A DNA stretch of 64,000 nucleotides from JAENVT01 sp963805445 (lineage in GTDB: Bacteria; Actinomycetota; Acidimicrobiia; Acidimicrobiales; Ilumatobacteraceae): NCBI GenBank assembly GCA_963805445.1, contig CAWDUI010000008.1, positions 16,503-80,502 of the forward strand, in the 5' to 3' direction. Below the pieces are notes generated by a model. That model made no database searches and had not been told where the DNA came from. It worked only from the letters and a program-made list of their open reading frames with translations. The translations under genes and the position numbers were made by a program. The first letter of the stretch is position 1; each line of letters begins with the position of its first letter. This document shows positions 8,615-17,895 of the stretch, in pieces.

Positions 8615-9094
8615 TCAGTGCTGCGTGGGTGATTCGTCGAGCAGGCGCACCGCGTGGGGAACGATGTCGAGGATCGCACCAAGTTGCTCGACGCATCCCT
8701 TCGGCGAGCCCGGCGTGTTGCAGATGATCGCTTGCCCGCAGACCCCGGCGATCCCACGGGACAGGCGACCGAGTGGGTTCACCAGGCGCATCGCTTCGGC
8801 GAGCCCCGGCGCCTCGCGCTCGATCACCAACCTGGTGCCTTCCGGTGTCTGGTCGCGGGGCGCGAACCCCGTACCGCCGGTCGACACGATCAGGCCGGCA
8901 AAGCCGCCGCACATCTCGCGCAGGTTGTTGGCGACGTTGTCGACGCCGTCGGCCGTGACCCGATGCTCGACGACGGCCCATCCGGCCGCGGTGAGCTGTT
9001 CCACCAACGCAGCGCCGCTGAGATCCTCGCGGGTGCCGTGGATCACCCCGTCGCTGACTGTCAGGACCTTTGCGTGCAGCGCCTGTTCGCTCAT
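8615..9094 (-). CDS. mog: molybdopterin adenylyltransferase (MogA/MoaB family)
   Basis: This 159-residue protein belongs to the MogA/MoaB family, which adenylylates molybdopterin before molybdenum insertion. Visible motifs are VLTVSDGVIHGTREDLSG near the N-terminus, LIVSTGGTGFAPRDQTPE (the conserved TGGTG substrate loop) at about residues 70-86, and AIICNTPGSPKGCVEQLG. Whether it acts in Moco synthesis proper or in a MoaB-like role cannot be told. Its ATG overlaps the rsmB stop (ATGA). mobA lies elsewhere in the window. Confidence 0.9.
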   Translation of the reverse strand: MSEQALHAKVLTVSDGVIHGTREDLSGAALVEQLTAAGWAVVEHRVTADGVDNVANNLREMCGGFAGLIVSTGGTGFAPRDQTPEGTRLVIEREAPGLAEAMRLVNPLGRLSRGIAGVCGQAIICNTPGSPKGCVEQLGAILDIVPHAVRLLDESPTQH

Positions 9095-10172
9095 GACGTG
9101 CGACGGTATCGAATCACGACCATGCCATCGGTGTCATGGTCGTGGGGCAGGACCCGCCAACCATGGCCGTACGCGTCGCCACGACGACGACGGTGCCTCG
9201 GTGATCGGCTCGAAGCCGTCGGGCACTGGATGATCGATCGACTCCTCGGCCGTCAGCGTGCACACGCTGTACACCAGCCAACCCGCCGGACGCACCAGCG
9301 GTGCAGCCGCGGCGATGATGCGCGACTGCAGCAGTGCCAACTCACCGACGTCGGCCTCCGTGATTCGCCACCGCGGCGTCTGCTCGACGTCGCAGAGCAC
9401 CAAGTCCGCTGCAAGGCGCGTCGATCAGGACCCGGTCGAAACCCGCTGGGCGGAACGGCGGCGCTGCGGCGTCGCCGACCACGACGGGAACGCCTTGGAT
9501 CAAGCGGGCTCGGTGCATCTGCAGATCCGCGGCTACCACGTACGCGCCGTTCGATGCCATGGCCGTGGCCTTGCCGCCGGGCGCCGCGCACAGGTCGAGC
9601 ACCCGCTCCCCCGGTGCCGCCTCGACCGCCGCGGCGACCCATTGCGAGGCCAGGTCCTGGCGATAGCCGTCGTCGCGTACCGAGACCGGCGCAGGCTCGT
9701 TCATCCGCGACATCGCCGCTTCGGCATCGTCGCCCAACTCGACGCGCAGGCGCTCGAAGATCCAGTCCGGGTAGCTCAGCCGGACGGCCGCGTTCGGCCA
9801 ATCCATCGGCTTGTCCGCGACACGCCGCAGGATCGCATTGACGAATCCTCTTGCCGCTTTCGGCGCCAACTCGACGGTCTCGCCGACGGCGGCATGCGCG
9901 GCGACCCCGGCAAAGTGGAGTTGGTACGCGCCGAGGCGCAACAGCGTGCGCAACGCCGGCTGCGGTTCCTTGACGAGGAACCGATCGATGAGCGCGTCAC
10001 AGGCCCGCCGCATTCGTGTCGTGCCATAGACGAGCTCGGTGACGAAGCCTCGGTCGCGCTCGCTCAACCTGGACCGGCCGAGCTCGCTCTGCAACAACAG
10101 GTTGGCGTACGCCCCTTCGTGATCGATGCGCTGCAGGCAGCGATAGGCCACCTGTCGAGCATTGGTCATCAA
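9091..10172 (-). CDS. rsmB: 16S rRNA (cytosine967-C5)-methyltransferase RsmB (frameshifted)
   Basis: RsmB methylates C967 of 16S rRNA. The NusB-like N-terminal domain (ARQVAYRCLQRIDHEGAYAN ... GFVTELVYGTTRMRRACDAL) is followed by the methyltransferase domain. That domain has motif I VLDLCAAPGGKATAMAS, motif IV DAPCSGLGALRRRAD and motif VI LVYSVCTLTAEES with the catalytic Cys. The coding line leaves frame near 9390 and again near 9160. With two extra bases removed it ends PHDHDTDGMVVIRYRRTS and its stop overlaps the next start as ATGA. The length (1082 bases) has the remainder expected for two insertions. Confidence 0.92.
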
Positions 10173-10241
10173 TCGCCGACGATACCTGCCGGTTCGATGA
10201 CTTGCGGTGTCATCGAACTCCCTTGGCGTCGCGTTCGGACG

Positions 10242-11127
10242 TCACCCCGGAGCCGACGGCTCGCCCAGATCTTCGGCTTCTGCCAGCCGTGCACCACGGG
10301 CAAATGCTTCGAACGGCATCGCCGCCTTGCCCTCCGGCTGCACCGTGAGGAGACGGAGCCCACCGACGCGATCGCCTCGCAACTCGTTCGACGGTGGGCT
10401 GGCAGCGAGGGCCAGCTCGGCCGCAACGATTCGGAGGCGCCTGCCGTGCAGGGTCGTCCATGCCCCCCCGAGCCGCACCAATCGATCGATCTCGACGGGC
10501 GACCTCGTCCAGTCGATGCGCAGTTCGTCGGGTCGCATCTTCGCCGCGTACGTCGGATCGCCCGATTGCGGGTGCGGCACATCCGAGCCCGGCCCGCAGC
10601 TCGGTCACGAGCATCCGCGTGCCGACGTCGACCAGGCCCAGACGCAGCTCGGCCGCGGTGGTCGTCGCCCCGATCGGCACGACCTGGCAGCGGTAGACGG
10701 GGCCGGTGTCGAGCCCTGCTTCGAGTTGCATCAGGCAGACACCGGTCTCGTCGTCGCCTGCCAAGAGGGCGCGTTCGACCGGGGCGGCTCCGCGCCATCG
10801 GGGCAGGAGCGAGAAGTGCAGGTTCACCATCGGCACAGCGGCGAGCACGTGCGGTTTGATCAACTGCCCGAACGCCACCACGACACCGAGGTCGGCATCC
10901 ACATCCAGCACATCGTCGACGGTGTGCGACACCGCCAAACCCATCTCGGCGGCGGCAGCCTTGACGGGACTCGGCATCAACTGCGACCCGCGTCCTCTGC
11001 GCTTGTCGACACGGGTGACGACCAGCGCAATCTCGAAGCCGGCATCTGCCAGGGCTCGCAACGGCGGCACCGCGATCTCGGGCGTGCCGAGGTACACCAA
11101 CCGGCGCGGTGGCGCGGCGCGCGTCAC
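10242..11127 (-). CDS. fmt: methionyl-tRNA formyltransferase (frameshifted)
   Basis: Fmt formylates initiator Met-tRNA with 10-formyl-tetrahydrofolate. The formyltransferase domain starts RRLVYLGTPEIAVPPLRALA and contains the signature NLHFSLLPRWRGAAP at about residues 104-118. The C-terminal OB-like domain (DYT-type region RIDWTRSPVEIDRLVRLGGA ... GRRLRIVAAELA) lies in another frame after a shift near 10585. One extra base restores about 294 residues. It overlaps def by 4 bases, the standard def-fmt arrangement. Confidence 0.94.
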
Positions 11128-11651
11128 TGCAGACGCAGGCGGCGCTTCGGGGCTTCGACCGCCGGCTGCTCTTGCACTCGGCGGTACTCGATCATCGCTT
11201 CTTTGCGCTGCTCGGGCGTCATGCGGTCGAACATCAGCACCCCGTGCAGGTGGTCGATCTCGTGCTGGAACAGCCGACCCATCAACTCACTGGCCTCGAG
11301 CTCGATCTCGTCACCGTCGATCGTCAGGCCACGCATCAGCACGTGGTTCGGCCGCAGCATCTCGACGTACAGACCCGGAATGCTGAGGCACCCTTCGTCG
11401 TACAGCCATTCGCCGCTCGATTCGATGATCTGCGGATTGATGATCGCCATCTGCTCGTCATCGACATCCCAGACGAAGATCTGCTTCTGCACGCCGATCT
11501 GCGGAGCCGCCAGCGCGATCCCCGAATCGCTCTCGTAGAGCGTGTCGAACATGTCGTCGACGAGCCGGGCGATCTTGCCGTTGACATCGGCGACTTCGGC
11601 GGCCTTCGTCTTCAAGACGGGGTCGCCGTAGGTGCGGATCTGGTACGCCAT
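11124..11651 (-). CDS. def: peptide deformylase
   Basis: Def removes the N-formyl group from nascent proteins using a metal ion. All three motifs are present in the 175 residues: GIALAAPQIG at 44-53, EGCLS at 86-90 (Cys metal ligand) and QHEIDH at 129-134 (two His ligands and the catalytic Glu). The C-terminus is extended and basic, ending PKRRLRLQ, as in many actinobacterial enzymes. It is intact and followed by fmt with a 4-base overlap. A divergent methyltransferase starts 22 bases upstream. Confidence 0.97.
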   Translation of the reverse strand: MAYQIRTYGDPVLKTKAAEVADVNGKIARLVDDMFDTLYESDSGIALAAPQIGVQKQIFVWDVDDEQMAIINPQIIESSGEWLYDEGCLSIPGLYVEMLRPNHVLMRGLTIDGDEIELEASELMGRLFQHEIDHLHGVLMFDRMTPEQRKEAMIEYRRVQEQPAVEAPKRRLRLQ

Positions 11652-11673
11652 AGCTGCAAGGCTACCGATCGAG

Positions 11674-12268
11674 ATGGGTCACTACTTCGACGAGCAACCC
11701 GACGCACCGTCGATGCCGCGCGATGTGGAGCTGTGGCTGCCCGACATGTCGGTGACCCTCACCACCGATCGCGGAGTGTTCGGCTACGAGCAGATCGACG
11801 CCGGCAGCAAGCTGCTGCTGCTGAAGGCGCCGCTCGCCACCATCGGCGGGCGACCTGCTCGACCTCGGCTGCGGTGTGGGCACGATTGCCCTGCCGCTGG
11901 CACGTCGGGCGCCCGGCGCGGTCGTCTGGGCCATCGACGTCAACGAGCGGGCACGTGCCCTGTGCACGGCCAACGCCGAGGCGAACGGGCTCTCGAACAT
12001 CCGAGTTGCCGCGCCCGACGAGGTGCCACCCGCCATCGAGTTCGATTGCATCTGGAGCAACCCGCCCATCCGGATCGGCAAGCCCGCACTCCACGATCTC
12101 CTGCTCACCTGGCTCGGCCGCCTCTCGCCCACTGGATACGCCGTCCTGGTCGTCCACAAGCACCTCGGCGCGGATTCGCTGCAGCGCTGGTTGATCGAGC
12201 AGGGACATCCCACCGAACGGCTCGCCTCGTCGAGCGGCTACCGGATCCTGCATGTAGTCAGACCCTGA
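11674..12268 (+). CDS. RsmC-like class I methyltransferase (frameshifted)
   Basis: A protein of about 197 residues with the RsmC/RlmG C-terminal fold. The N-terminus MGHYFDEQPDAPSMPRDVEL and the strand TTDRGVFGYEQIDAGSKLLL are followed by motif I DLLDLGCGVGTIALPLARR and motif IV NPPIRIGK (RsmC-type NPPFH). This suggests N2-guanine methylation of 16S rRNA, by family. The line shifts frame near 11848, where GGCGGGC reads as GGCGGC if one G is dropped. The start at 11674 is 22 bases from the divergent def start. Confidence 0.82.
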
Positions 12269-12392
12269 CCGGTCAGCGCACCCGGTGGATCGCGCCGCGG
12301 GGCTCACTCTCGCCCGAAATGCGTACCTTCGATGACGACAGGTCGCGTCGAAAGTGCACACTTCCACCCGGCGCGGGCGGCACTGCTCTCCA

Positions 12393-14112
12393 TCATCGGG
12401 CGGGATCGACCTCGATGCGCAGCCGCGAGCCCTTCGGGCGTGGGGTCGCCGCGATCGCCGTCGCCGAGCTCATCCCAATTCGGCGCGCGGAGGAGGATCG
12501 ACGTCGCCCGACTCCGACGCTTCGAGCCCGGTTGCCATGGCGAACTCGGCCGCGCCGGCGCCCGATATCGCAGCAAGCGCGGCGAACGGTGGAAGGCCGA
12601 GCAACTCCCGACGGCTCAGCTCGGCCTTGGCAGCCGCGCGACGGGTCGGCGTGCAACACCGCCTGCAGCACCTCGTGACGCGGCAGGAACGTCTGCACCA
12701 ACAGACGCCCGCCCGCGCTGCGTCGCCCCACCAGCCGTGCGGCTCGCGCCAGCAGCGCCATGGCCTGCTCGCCGGCCCGGTACCTGGGTGCCAACAGCTC
12801 GGCGTCGAGGTCGAGGAACGCCACGACGTCGGCTCGGCCGGCGCGGTGCAGCACCGCTTCCGTGCCGATCAACACGTCGCAATCGGGCAGCGATTCGCGT
12901 GTCGCCGGTGACCATGCCCACCGGCCGGCCGGCCGCCGCCTCGATCTCCTCCGCAGACGGCTCACTCCCGGCCGCAGCAAGGACAGCGCCCCGGAACCGC
13001 AGTGCTGGCAGACGACGGGACGCGTCGTGCCGCAGCGGTGGCACACGAGCGATCCGGTGTCGTCCTGGACGACTGCTGCCTGGCACTTCTCGCACCGTTG
13101 CAGCGACTTGCAGGTGCGACACGCCAGCAGCCGTGCCCGGCCCTTGGTGTTGTGCACGCAGATGACGCGCTGGTCGGCGTTGCGCAGGTGCTGGATCAGC
13201 GGCGACGTCAGCAAGGAGCGCTTCCACGGCTCCTCCTGCGAGCGGTCGACCAGTTCGAGGATCGGCCAGCCGTCGCGCTCTTCGGCAACCGAGCTGCGCC
13301 GGAACGAATCTCGCCGCCCAGAGCAACGCTGTCGCCGATGGGCATGGTGACACCAGAGCGCATGGCACACCGGCGCGCGCGGCTCGTTCGATGGCAACGT
13401 CGCGTGCATGCCAGGTCGGCGAGCGTTCCTCCTGCAGCGCTTCGTCGTGCTCGTCGAGCACGACGATCGAGCGCATGCCGGCGCACGGTGCCCAGACCGC
13501 GCTGCGGCCGCCGATCACGACATCGACACCGGCCGCGGCGCGCGCCCACTGGTCAGGGTGGACGGCGACGGAGTAGCCGGACTGGCGAAGCCGAGCGCCC
13601 AGGCGCCGCGCCTCGTCGACGGCCGGGTGGATCACGAGAGCCGGACCACGAGCCAACGCCTCGACGACGCACCGCGAAGATGATCTGCGGACGGCGGCAA
13701 GGCGGATCAATCGAGGCAGCGGACTGTCGATCGAGTGCTCCCGCAGGGCGGTGCTGCGGCAACGGCAGCTGTGCCCACCATGCCAGGAGGGCTGGCTGCC
13801 ACCATGAACGGACGCAGCCGACCTGCGCCCCATCGCATCGACGCCCAGCGAGCGAGGTCGATGAGGTCCGCCGAGGGTCCGATACCCGACCACTTCGCCA
13901 ACGGTATGAGCCGGGCGACCGCCACGGATCCGTCCGGATCGCCCAGCGACACGATCCAGCCGCCGACGCGCCGTCCGTGCAACGAGACGCGCACCATCGA
14001 GCCGACATCGCACGCGGCTGCGCATCGCGTCGGGAACGAGATAGTCGAACTGCTTGTCGAGCCCGGTCACGTCAGGGACGACGCGGGCGACCAGCGGCGA
14101 CGACGGGTCCAT
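12393..14112 (-). CDS. priA: primosomal protein N' (PriA-like, degenerate ATPase; multiply frameshifted)
   Basis: PriA restarts collapsed replication forks. The N-terminal DNA-binding part (ARVVPDVTGLDKQFDYLVPD, then MVRVSLHGRRVGGWIVSLGD) is present. The zinc-binding stretch has the expected paired cysteines (LACRTCKSLQRCEKC ... VCHRCGTT ... CQHCGSG), and the C-terminus is LLRAPNWDELGDAIAATPRP then KGSRLRIEVDPAR. In the helicase region no Walker A GKT is visible, and the DEEH motif is replaced by VVLDEHDEALQEE. Both are features of actinobacterial PriA, thought to lack helicase activity. The protein is spread over three frames by roughly seven single-base shifts, the densest damage in the window. 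Confidence 0.88.
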
Positions 14113-14132
14113 TGCCCGGCGACGCTAGAGGA

Positions 14133-15329
14133 TTACAGGCCGACAGCGCTCTTGTAGTCGGCGAGCTTGCTGACGGCTTCCCAGGTGAACTCGGGCAGCG
14201 CCCGGCCGAAGTGGCCGTAGGCAGCGGTCTTGCGGTAGATCGGCCGCTTCAGGTCGAGGTCGCGCACGATTGCCGCCGGGCGGAGGTCGAAGACCTCCTT
14301 GACGGCGGCGACGATCTTGTCGTTGTCGACGGTGTTGGTCCCGAACGTCTCGACGAGGATGCTCATCGGATGCGCCATCCCGATCGCGTAGGCCACCTGT
14401 ACCTCGCAGCGGTCGGCGGCGCCCGACGCAACGACGTGCTTCGCCACCCAGCGCGCAGCGTAGGCAGCCGAACGGTCGACCTTCGACGGGTCCTTGCCGC
14501 TGAACGCTCCGCCTCCGTGGCGACCCATGCCGCCGTACGTGTCGACGATGATCTTGCGACCGGTCAGGCCGGTGTCGCCGTGGGGTCCACCGATCACGAA
14601 CTTGCCGGTGGGGTTGATGTACACGTTGTACGCGTCGTCGGCGAACTGGGCCGGCACGACCGGGCGGATGACCTGCTCGATGAGATCGGGGCGGATGACA
14701 GTGTCACGATCGACCCCGTCCTGGTGCTGTGTCGAGATCAACGCCGTGACCAAGCGGACTGGTTTGCCGGTGCTGTCGTACTCGAACGTCACCTGCGTCT
14801 TGCCGTCCGGCCGGAGATACGGGACCGCGCCGGCCTTGCGCACATCAGTGAGCTTCTCGGCCATCCGGTGCGCCAGCCAGATGGGCAGCGGCATCAGATC
14901 GGGCGTGTCGTTGCACGCGTAGCCGAACATCATCCCCTGGTCGCCGGCGCCTTGACTGTTGATGATGTCTTCACCGCTGCGGCCTCCACGTAACTCTTCA
15001 CTCATGTCGACGCCCTGGGCGATGTCGCCGCTCTGCTCGTCGATCGACACGATCACGCCGCACGTGTTGCCGTCGAAGCCGTACAGCGCATTGTCGTAGC
15101 CGATGCCGTTGATGACCTCGCGGGCCAGCTTCGGGATGTCGACGTAGGCGTTCGTCGTGATCTCGCCGGCCACGACGCACAGTCCGGTCGTGAGCAACGT
15201 CTCGCAGGCCACGCGTCCGTTCGGGTCCTCGGTGAGGATTGCGTCGAGAACCGCGTCGCTGACCTGGTCGGCCATCTTGTCGGGGTGGCCCTCGGTGACG
15301 CTTTCCGAGGTGAACGTGTAGTTGCTCAC
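14133..15329 (-). CDS. metK: S-adenosylmethionine synthetase
   Basis: MetK makes SAM from ATP and methionine. The 398 residues carry all signatures: the N-terminal SESVTEGHPDKMADQVSDAV, the GAGDQGMMFGYACNDTP hexapeptide region and the GGGAFSGKDPSKVDRSAAY P-loop-like motif. The C-terminus (YGHFGRALPEFTWE) is canonical. It is intact. Its start overlaps the coaBC stop by 4 bases, leaving no room for a SAM riboswitch of its own. Confidence 0.98.
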   Translation of the reverse strand: MSNYTFTSESVTEGHPDKMADQVSDAVLDAILTEDPNGRVACETLLTTGLCVVAGEITTNAYVDIPKLAREVINGIGYDNALYGFDGNTCGVIVSIDEQSGDIAQGVDMSEELRGGRSGEDIINSQGAGDQGMMFGYACNDTPDLMPLPIWLAHRMAEKLTDVRKAGAVPYLRPDGKTQVTFEYDSTGKPVRLVTALISTQHQDGVDRDTVIRPDLIEQVIRPVVPAQFADDAYNVYINPTGKFVIGGPHGDTGLTGRKIIVDTYGGMGRHGGGAFSGKDPSKVDRSAAYAARWVAKHVVASGAADRCEVQVAYAIGMAHPMSILVETFGTNTVDNDKIVAAVKEVFDLRPAAIVRDLDLKRPIYRKTAAYGHFGRALPEFTWEAVSKLADYKSAVGL

Positions 15330-16588
15330 TGAGCTGCTCCTGAGTCACTGGGGTTGGGGTTGTAGCTAGAGGTTGTCGATCGACTTGAGTCGCTTCTACT
15401 TACACCAGATCGAAGCTCAGCGACACATTCCAGTATCGCCCTGGCGACCGAACGTTTGTCCGTGAGCGCGACCGTCGTGGTGACCCCGTCGTGACGCAGC
15501 AACGTGACTGCGTTCGTGTCGTGCTGAAAGCCGACGTTCGGGGCGCTGACGTCGTTGGCGACGACGAGGTCGAGGTTCTTGCGGCGCAACTTGGCCTGCG
15601 CGTTGGCCAGCAGGTCGCTGGTCTCGGCTGCGAAGCCGACCAATGTCTGGCCGGGGCGCTTGCGCGCACCGAGCCCGGCGAGGATGTCGGGCGTCGGTTC
15701 GAGCACGACCTCGGGAACGCCGCCGTCTTTCTTGATCTTGCCGGCTTCGGCGGACTTGGGCCGGAAATCGGCAACCGCCGCGGCCATCACCACCACGTCG
15801 GCGATCGACGCCAACGCCTCCACCGCCGCCTGCATCTCGGCGGCGGTCTCGACCTCCTGGAGCGTGGCGCCGACCGGTGTCGGCAGGTCGACCGTCGACA
15901 CCAGCGTGACCCGAGCGCCGAGCGCGAGCGCTTCGGCGGCAACCGCATAGCCCTGCTTGCCACTGCTGCGATTGGCGATGACGCGCACTGCGTCGATCGG
16001 CTCGCGGGTTCCACCAGCCGTCACCACGACGTGCACCCCGGCAAACGCGCCACCGCCGAGCACACGTTCGACCTCGGCCATGATTCGCTCCGGCGAAGCC
16101 AGGCGACCCTTGCCGGAATCCCCGCCGGCGAGGCGGCCCTCGTCGGGCTCGACGATGTGCACGCCACGGCGGCGCAGCGTGGCGATGTTGTCAGCGACCG
16201 CGGGGTGCTCCCACATCTCGGTGTGCATCGCCGGGCACACGATGACCGGTGCACGCGAAGCCAGCAGCACGTTGGTCAACAGGTCGGTCGACAATCCCCC
16301 GGCGTAGGCGCCGATCAGTCGGGCGGTCGCCGGAACGACCAGCACGAGGTCAGCAGTCTGCCCGAGGACGGTGTGGGGAATCGGGGTGGCCTCATCCCAC
16401 AGGCTGCGTTGCACCGGCTCGCTGGCCAAGGCCGACAAGGTGGTGATCCCCAAGAAGTGCTCTGCGCCCCTGGTCATCACCGGGATGACGTGGGCGCCGG
16501 CATCGACCAGTCGGCGGCAGACCTCGACGGCCTTGTAGGCAGCGATGCCCCCGGTCACACCGAGAACGACGCGCTTGCCTGCCAACAT
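15326..16588 (-). CDS. coaBC: bifunctional phosphopantothenoylcysteine decarboxylase/synthase
   Basis: CoaBC makes 4'-phosphopantetheine precursors for coenzyme A. The CoaC flavoprotein domain (about residues 1-180) begins KRVVLGVTGGIAAYKAVEVC and has the catalytic His in TPIPHTVLG. Its substrate-clamp motif is PAMHTEMW, with His where Escherichia coli has Asn; this variant is common in actinobacteria. The CoaB synthetase domain (about 185-400) has VVVTAGGTREPIDAVR, ANRSSGKQGYA, AAAVADFRP and KIKKDGG. It is intact, with a Ser-rich C-terminal tail overlapping metK. Confidence 0.96.
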   Translation of the reverse strand: MLAGKRVVLGVTGGIAAYKAVEVCRRLVDAGAHVIPVMTRGAEHFLGITTLSALASEPVQRSLWDEATPIPHTVLGQTADLVLVVPATARLIGAYAGGLSTDLLTNVLLASRAPVIVCPAMHTEMWEHPAVADNIATLRRRGVHIVEPDEGRLAGGDSGKGRLASPERIMAEVERVLGGGAFAGVHVVVTAGGTREPIDAVRVIANRSSGKQGYAVAAEALALGARVTLVSTVDLPTPVGATLQEVETAAEMQAAVEALASIADVVVMAAAVADFRPKSAEAGKIKKDGGVPEVVLEPTPDILAGLGARKRPGQTLVGFAAETSDLLANAQAKLRRKNLDLVVANDVSAPNVGFQHDTNAVTLLRHDGVTTTVALTDKRSVARAILECVAELRSGVSRSDSSRSTTSSYNPNPSDSGAAQ

Positions 16589-16609
16589 CGAGACGCTGCC
16601 GATGTTTGA

Positions 16610-16909
16610 TCAGGCGACGGTGTCGGCGGCTGCGTCGTCGCCGGCAGACTCTGCTTCTGCATCCGGCATCTCGACGCGCACGATCTTGTGAGCGGCGATC
16701 TCTTCGAACCCGATGCTCAGCGGCTTCCGCGCGATCGAACTGACCTGGGGCGGAACCATGTGGCCGAGACCATCACCGAGTTGGTTGAAGTAGGAGTTGA
16801 TCTGCCGCGCCCGGCGGGCAGCGAGCGTGACCAAGCTGAACTTGGAGTCGACCGTATCGAGCAGATCCTCGATCGGCGGGTTCATCATCGTGTCGTGGGC
16901 GCGAGCCAT
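16610..16909 (-). CDS. rpoZ: RNA polymerase omega subunit
   Basis: Omega helps assemble beta' into RNA polymerase. The 99-residue protein has the family core MNPPIEDLLDTVDSKFSLVT and LAARRARQINSYFNQLGDGL, with an acidic C-terminal tail. An AGGAGG Shine-Dalgarno sits 7 bases before the ATG (16917-16922), and TACACT (16935-16940) could be a -10 box. So although it follows gmk on the same strand, it may have its own promoter. Confidence 0.95.
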   Translation of the reverse strand: MARAHDTMMNPPIEDLLDTVDSKFSLVTLAARRARQINSYFNQLGDGLGHMVPPQVSSIARKPLSIGFEEIAAHKIVRVEMPDAEAESAGDDAAADTVA

Positions 16910-16968
16910 AGTTCAGCCTCCTGAGCGGTTGGTCAGTGTACAGCCCCACGACCCCAACCTGGCGACTC

Positions 16969-17535
16969 TCACGCCTTGCGATGCTGCGCAATGATGGCCA
17001 GCATCTCGTCGACCGTGCGCTCGAGGTTGTCGTTGACCACGACATGATCAGCCATGGCCAGGCCGACCGGCTCCTCGTCGAGCGCCTTGCGGAGCCGTTC
17101 GTCGACAAGATGCTCCGGGTCGCCGCGGCCACGCAGGCGTCGTTGCTGCTCGTCGCGAGACGGCGGCAGCACGAAGATCAGGATCGCATCGGCGTGGAGG
17201 TTCTTCACCTGGCCGGCGCCATCGACCTCGATCTCGAGCACCACATCGCGCCCATCCGACACGTCGGGCATCGGTGTGCCGTAGTAGTTGTCGAGGAATG
17301 TGGTCCACTCCAGAAAGCCGCCGTCGGCGCGGCGCTTTTCGAATCCCTCGTGGTCGCAGAAGACATAGGCGGTGTCGGCCTCGCCCGGGCGTTGTCGGCG
17401 AGTCGTCCACGACCGGCTCAACCACAGGTTTGGGTCGCGCTCGACGAGTGCGTTGACGATCGTCCCTTTGCCTACCCCACCGGGGCCGGAGATGACGATG
17501 ATGAGTGGGTCGGCGGTGCCGTCGCTGGCCGCCAT
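16969..17535 (-). CDS. gmk: guanylate kinase
   Basis: Gmk converts GMP to GDP. The 188-residue protein has the Walker A loop IIVISGPGGVGKGTIVNALV and the GMP-binding region WLSRSWTTRRQRPGEADTAY. It also has VLEIEVDGAGQVK, and the arginine-rich lid SRDEQQRRLRGRGD. The frame is open to 17583, but the ATG at 17535, 4 bases after the mIHF stop, gives the normal N-terminus MAASDGTADPLIIVISG. It is intact and lies in the usual mIHF-gmk-rpoZ order. Confidence 0.96.
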   Translation of the reverse strand: MAASDGTADPLIIVISGPGGVGKGTIVNALVERDPNLWLSRSWTTRRQRPGEADTAYVFCDHEGFEKRRADGGFLEWTTFLDNYYGTPMPDVSDGRDVVLEIEVDGAGQVKNLHADAILIFVLPPSRDEQQRRLRGRGDPEHLVDERLRKALDEEPVGLAMADHVVVNDNLERTVDEMLAIIAQHRKA

Positions 17536-17539
17536 GGCC

Positions 17540-17851
17540 TCACTTGCCGAGTTGATCGAGCAATGACTGCTTTTGGACCGCACCCAGCCCTTGTACGCGG
17601 CGGTTGTCGGCGATGCCGATGTCTTCCATGATCTTGCGAGCCTTGACCTTGCCGACGCCGGGCAGCGACTCGAGCAGCGAAACCACTTTGAGTTTGCCGA
17701 CGGTCACGCTGGTCGAAGCCAGGGCCTCACGGATCGAGACAGAACCATTCTTCAGTTGGTTCTTCAGTTCAGCTCGAGCAGCGCGGGCCTCGGCGGCCTT
17801 GGCCAGAGCAGCCGTGCGTTGTTCGGGCGTGAGTTGAGGAGGTGTTGCCAT
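17540..17851 (-). CDS. mihF: actinobacterial integration host factor mIHF
   Basis: mIHF is the actinobacterial nucleoid protein that bends DNA; it is unrelated in sequence to Escherichia coli IHF. The 103 residues show the lysine-rich N-terminal helix (TPEQRTAALAKAAEARAARA) and the helix-two-turn-helix region VSIREALASTSVTVGKLKVV. The HhH-like LESLPGVGKVKARKIMEDIG follows, then the C-terminal VQGLGAVQKQSLLDQLG. It is intact. TAGGGT sits 6 bases before the ATG, so the message may be leaderless and independent of carB-pyrD. Confidence 0.97.
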   Translation of the reverse strand: MATPPQLTPEQRTAALAKAAEARAARAELKNQLKNGSVSIREALASTSVTVGKLKVVSLLESLPGVGKVKARKIMEDIGIADNRRVQGLGAVQKQSLLDQLGK

Positions 17852-17857
17852 TCCAAA

Positions 17858-17863
17858 ACCCTA
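17858..17863 (-). promoter_or_regulatory. probable -10 element for mihF (leaderless)
   Basis: TAGGGT on the minus strand, 6 bases before the ATG at 17851. The same TAnnnT-then-6-to-9-bases arrangement precedes other first genes in this window, as in actinobacterial leaderless transcripts. No convincing -35 is visible. Confidence 0.5.
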
Positions 17864-17895
17864 GTCCTGACCTGGCAACCAATTGCGGCATTCGT

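Noticed and set aside
15300..15380. SAM riboswitch for metK
   Set aside because: metK begins inside the 3' end of coaBC by a 4-base overlap and no leader RNA could fit.
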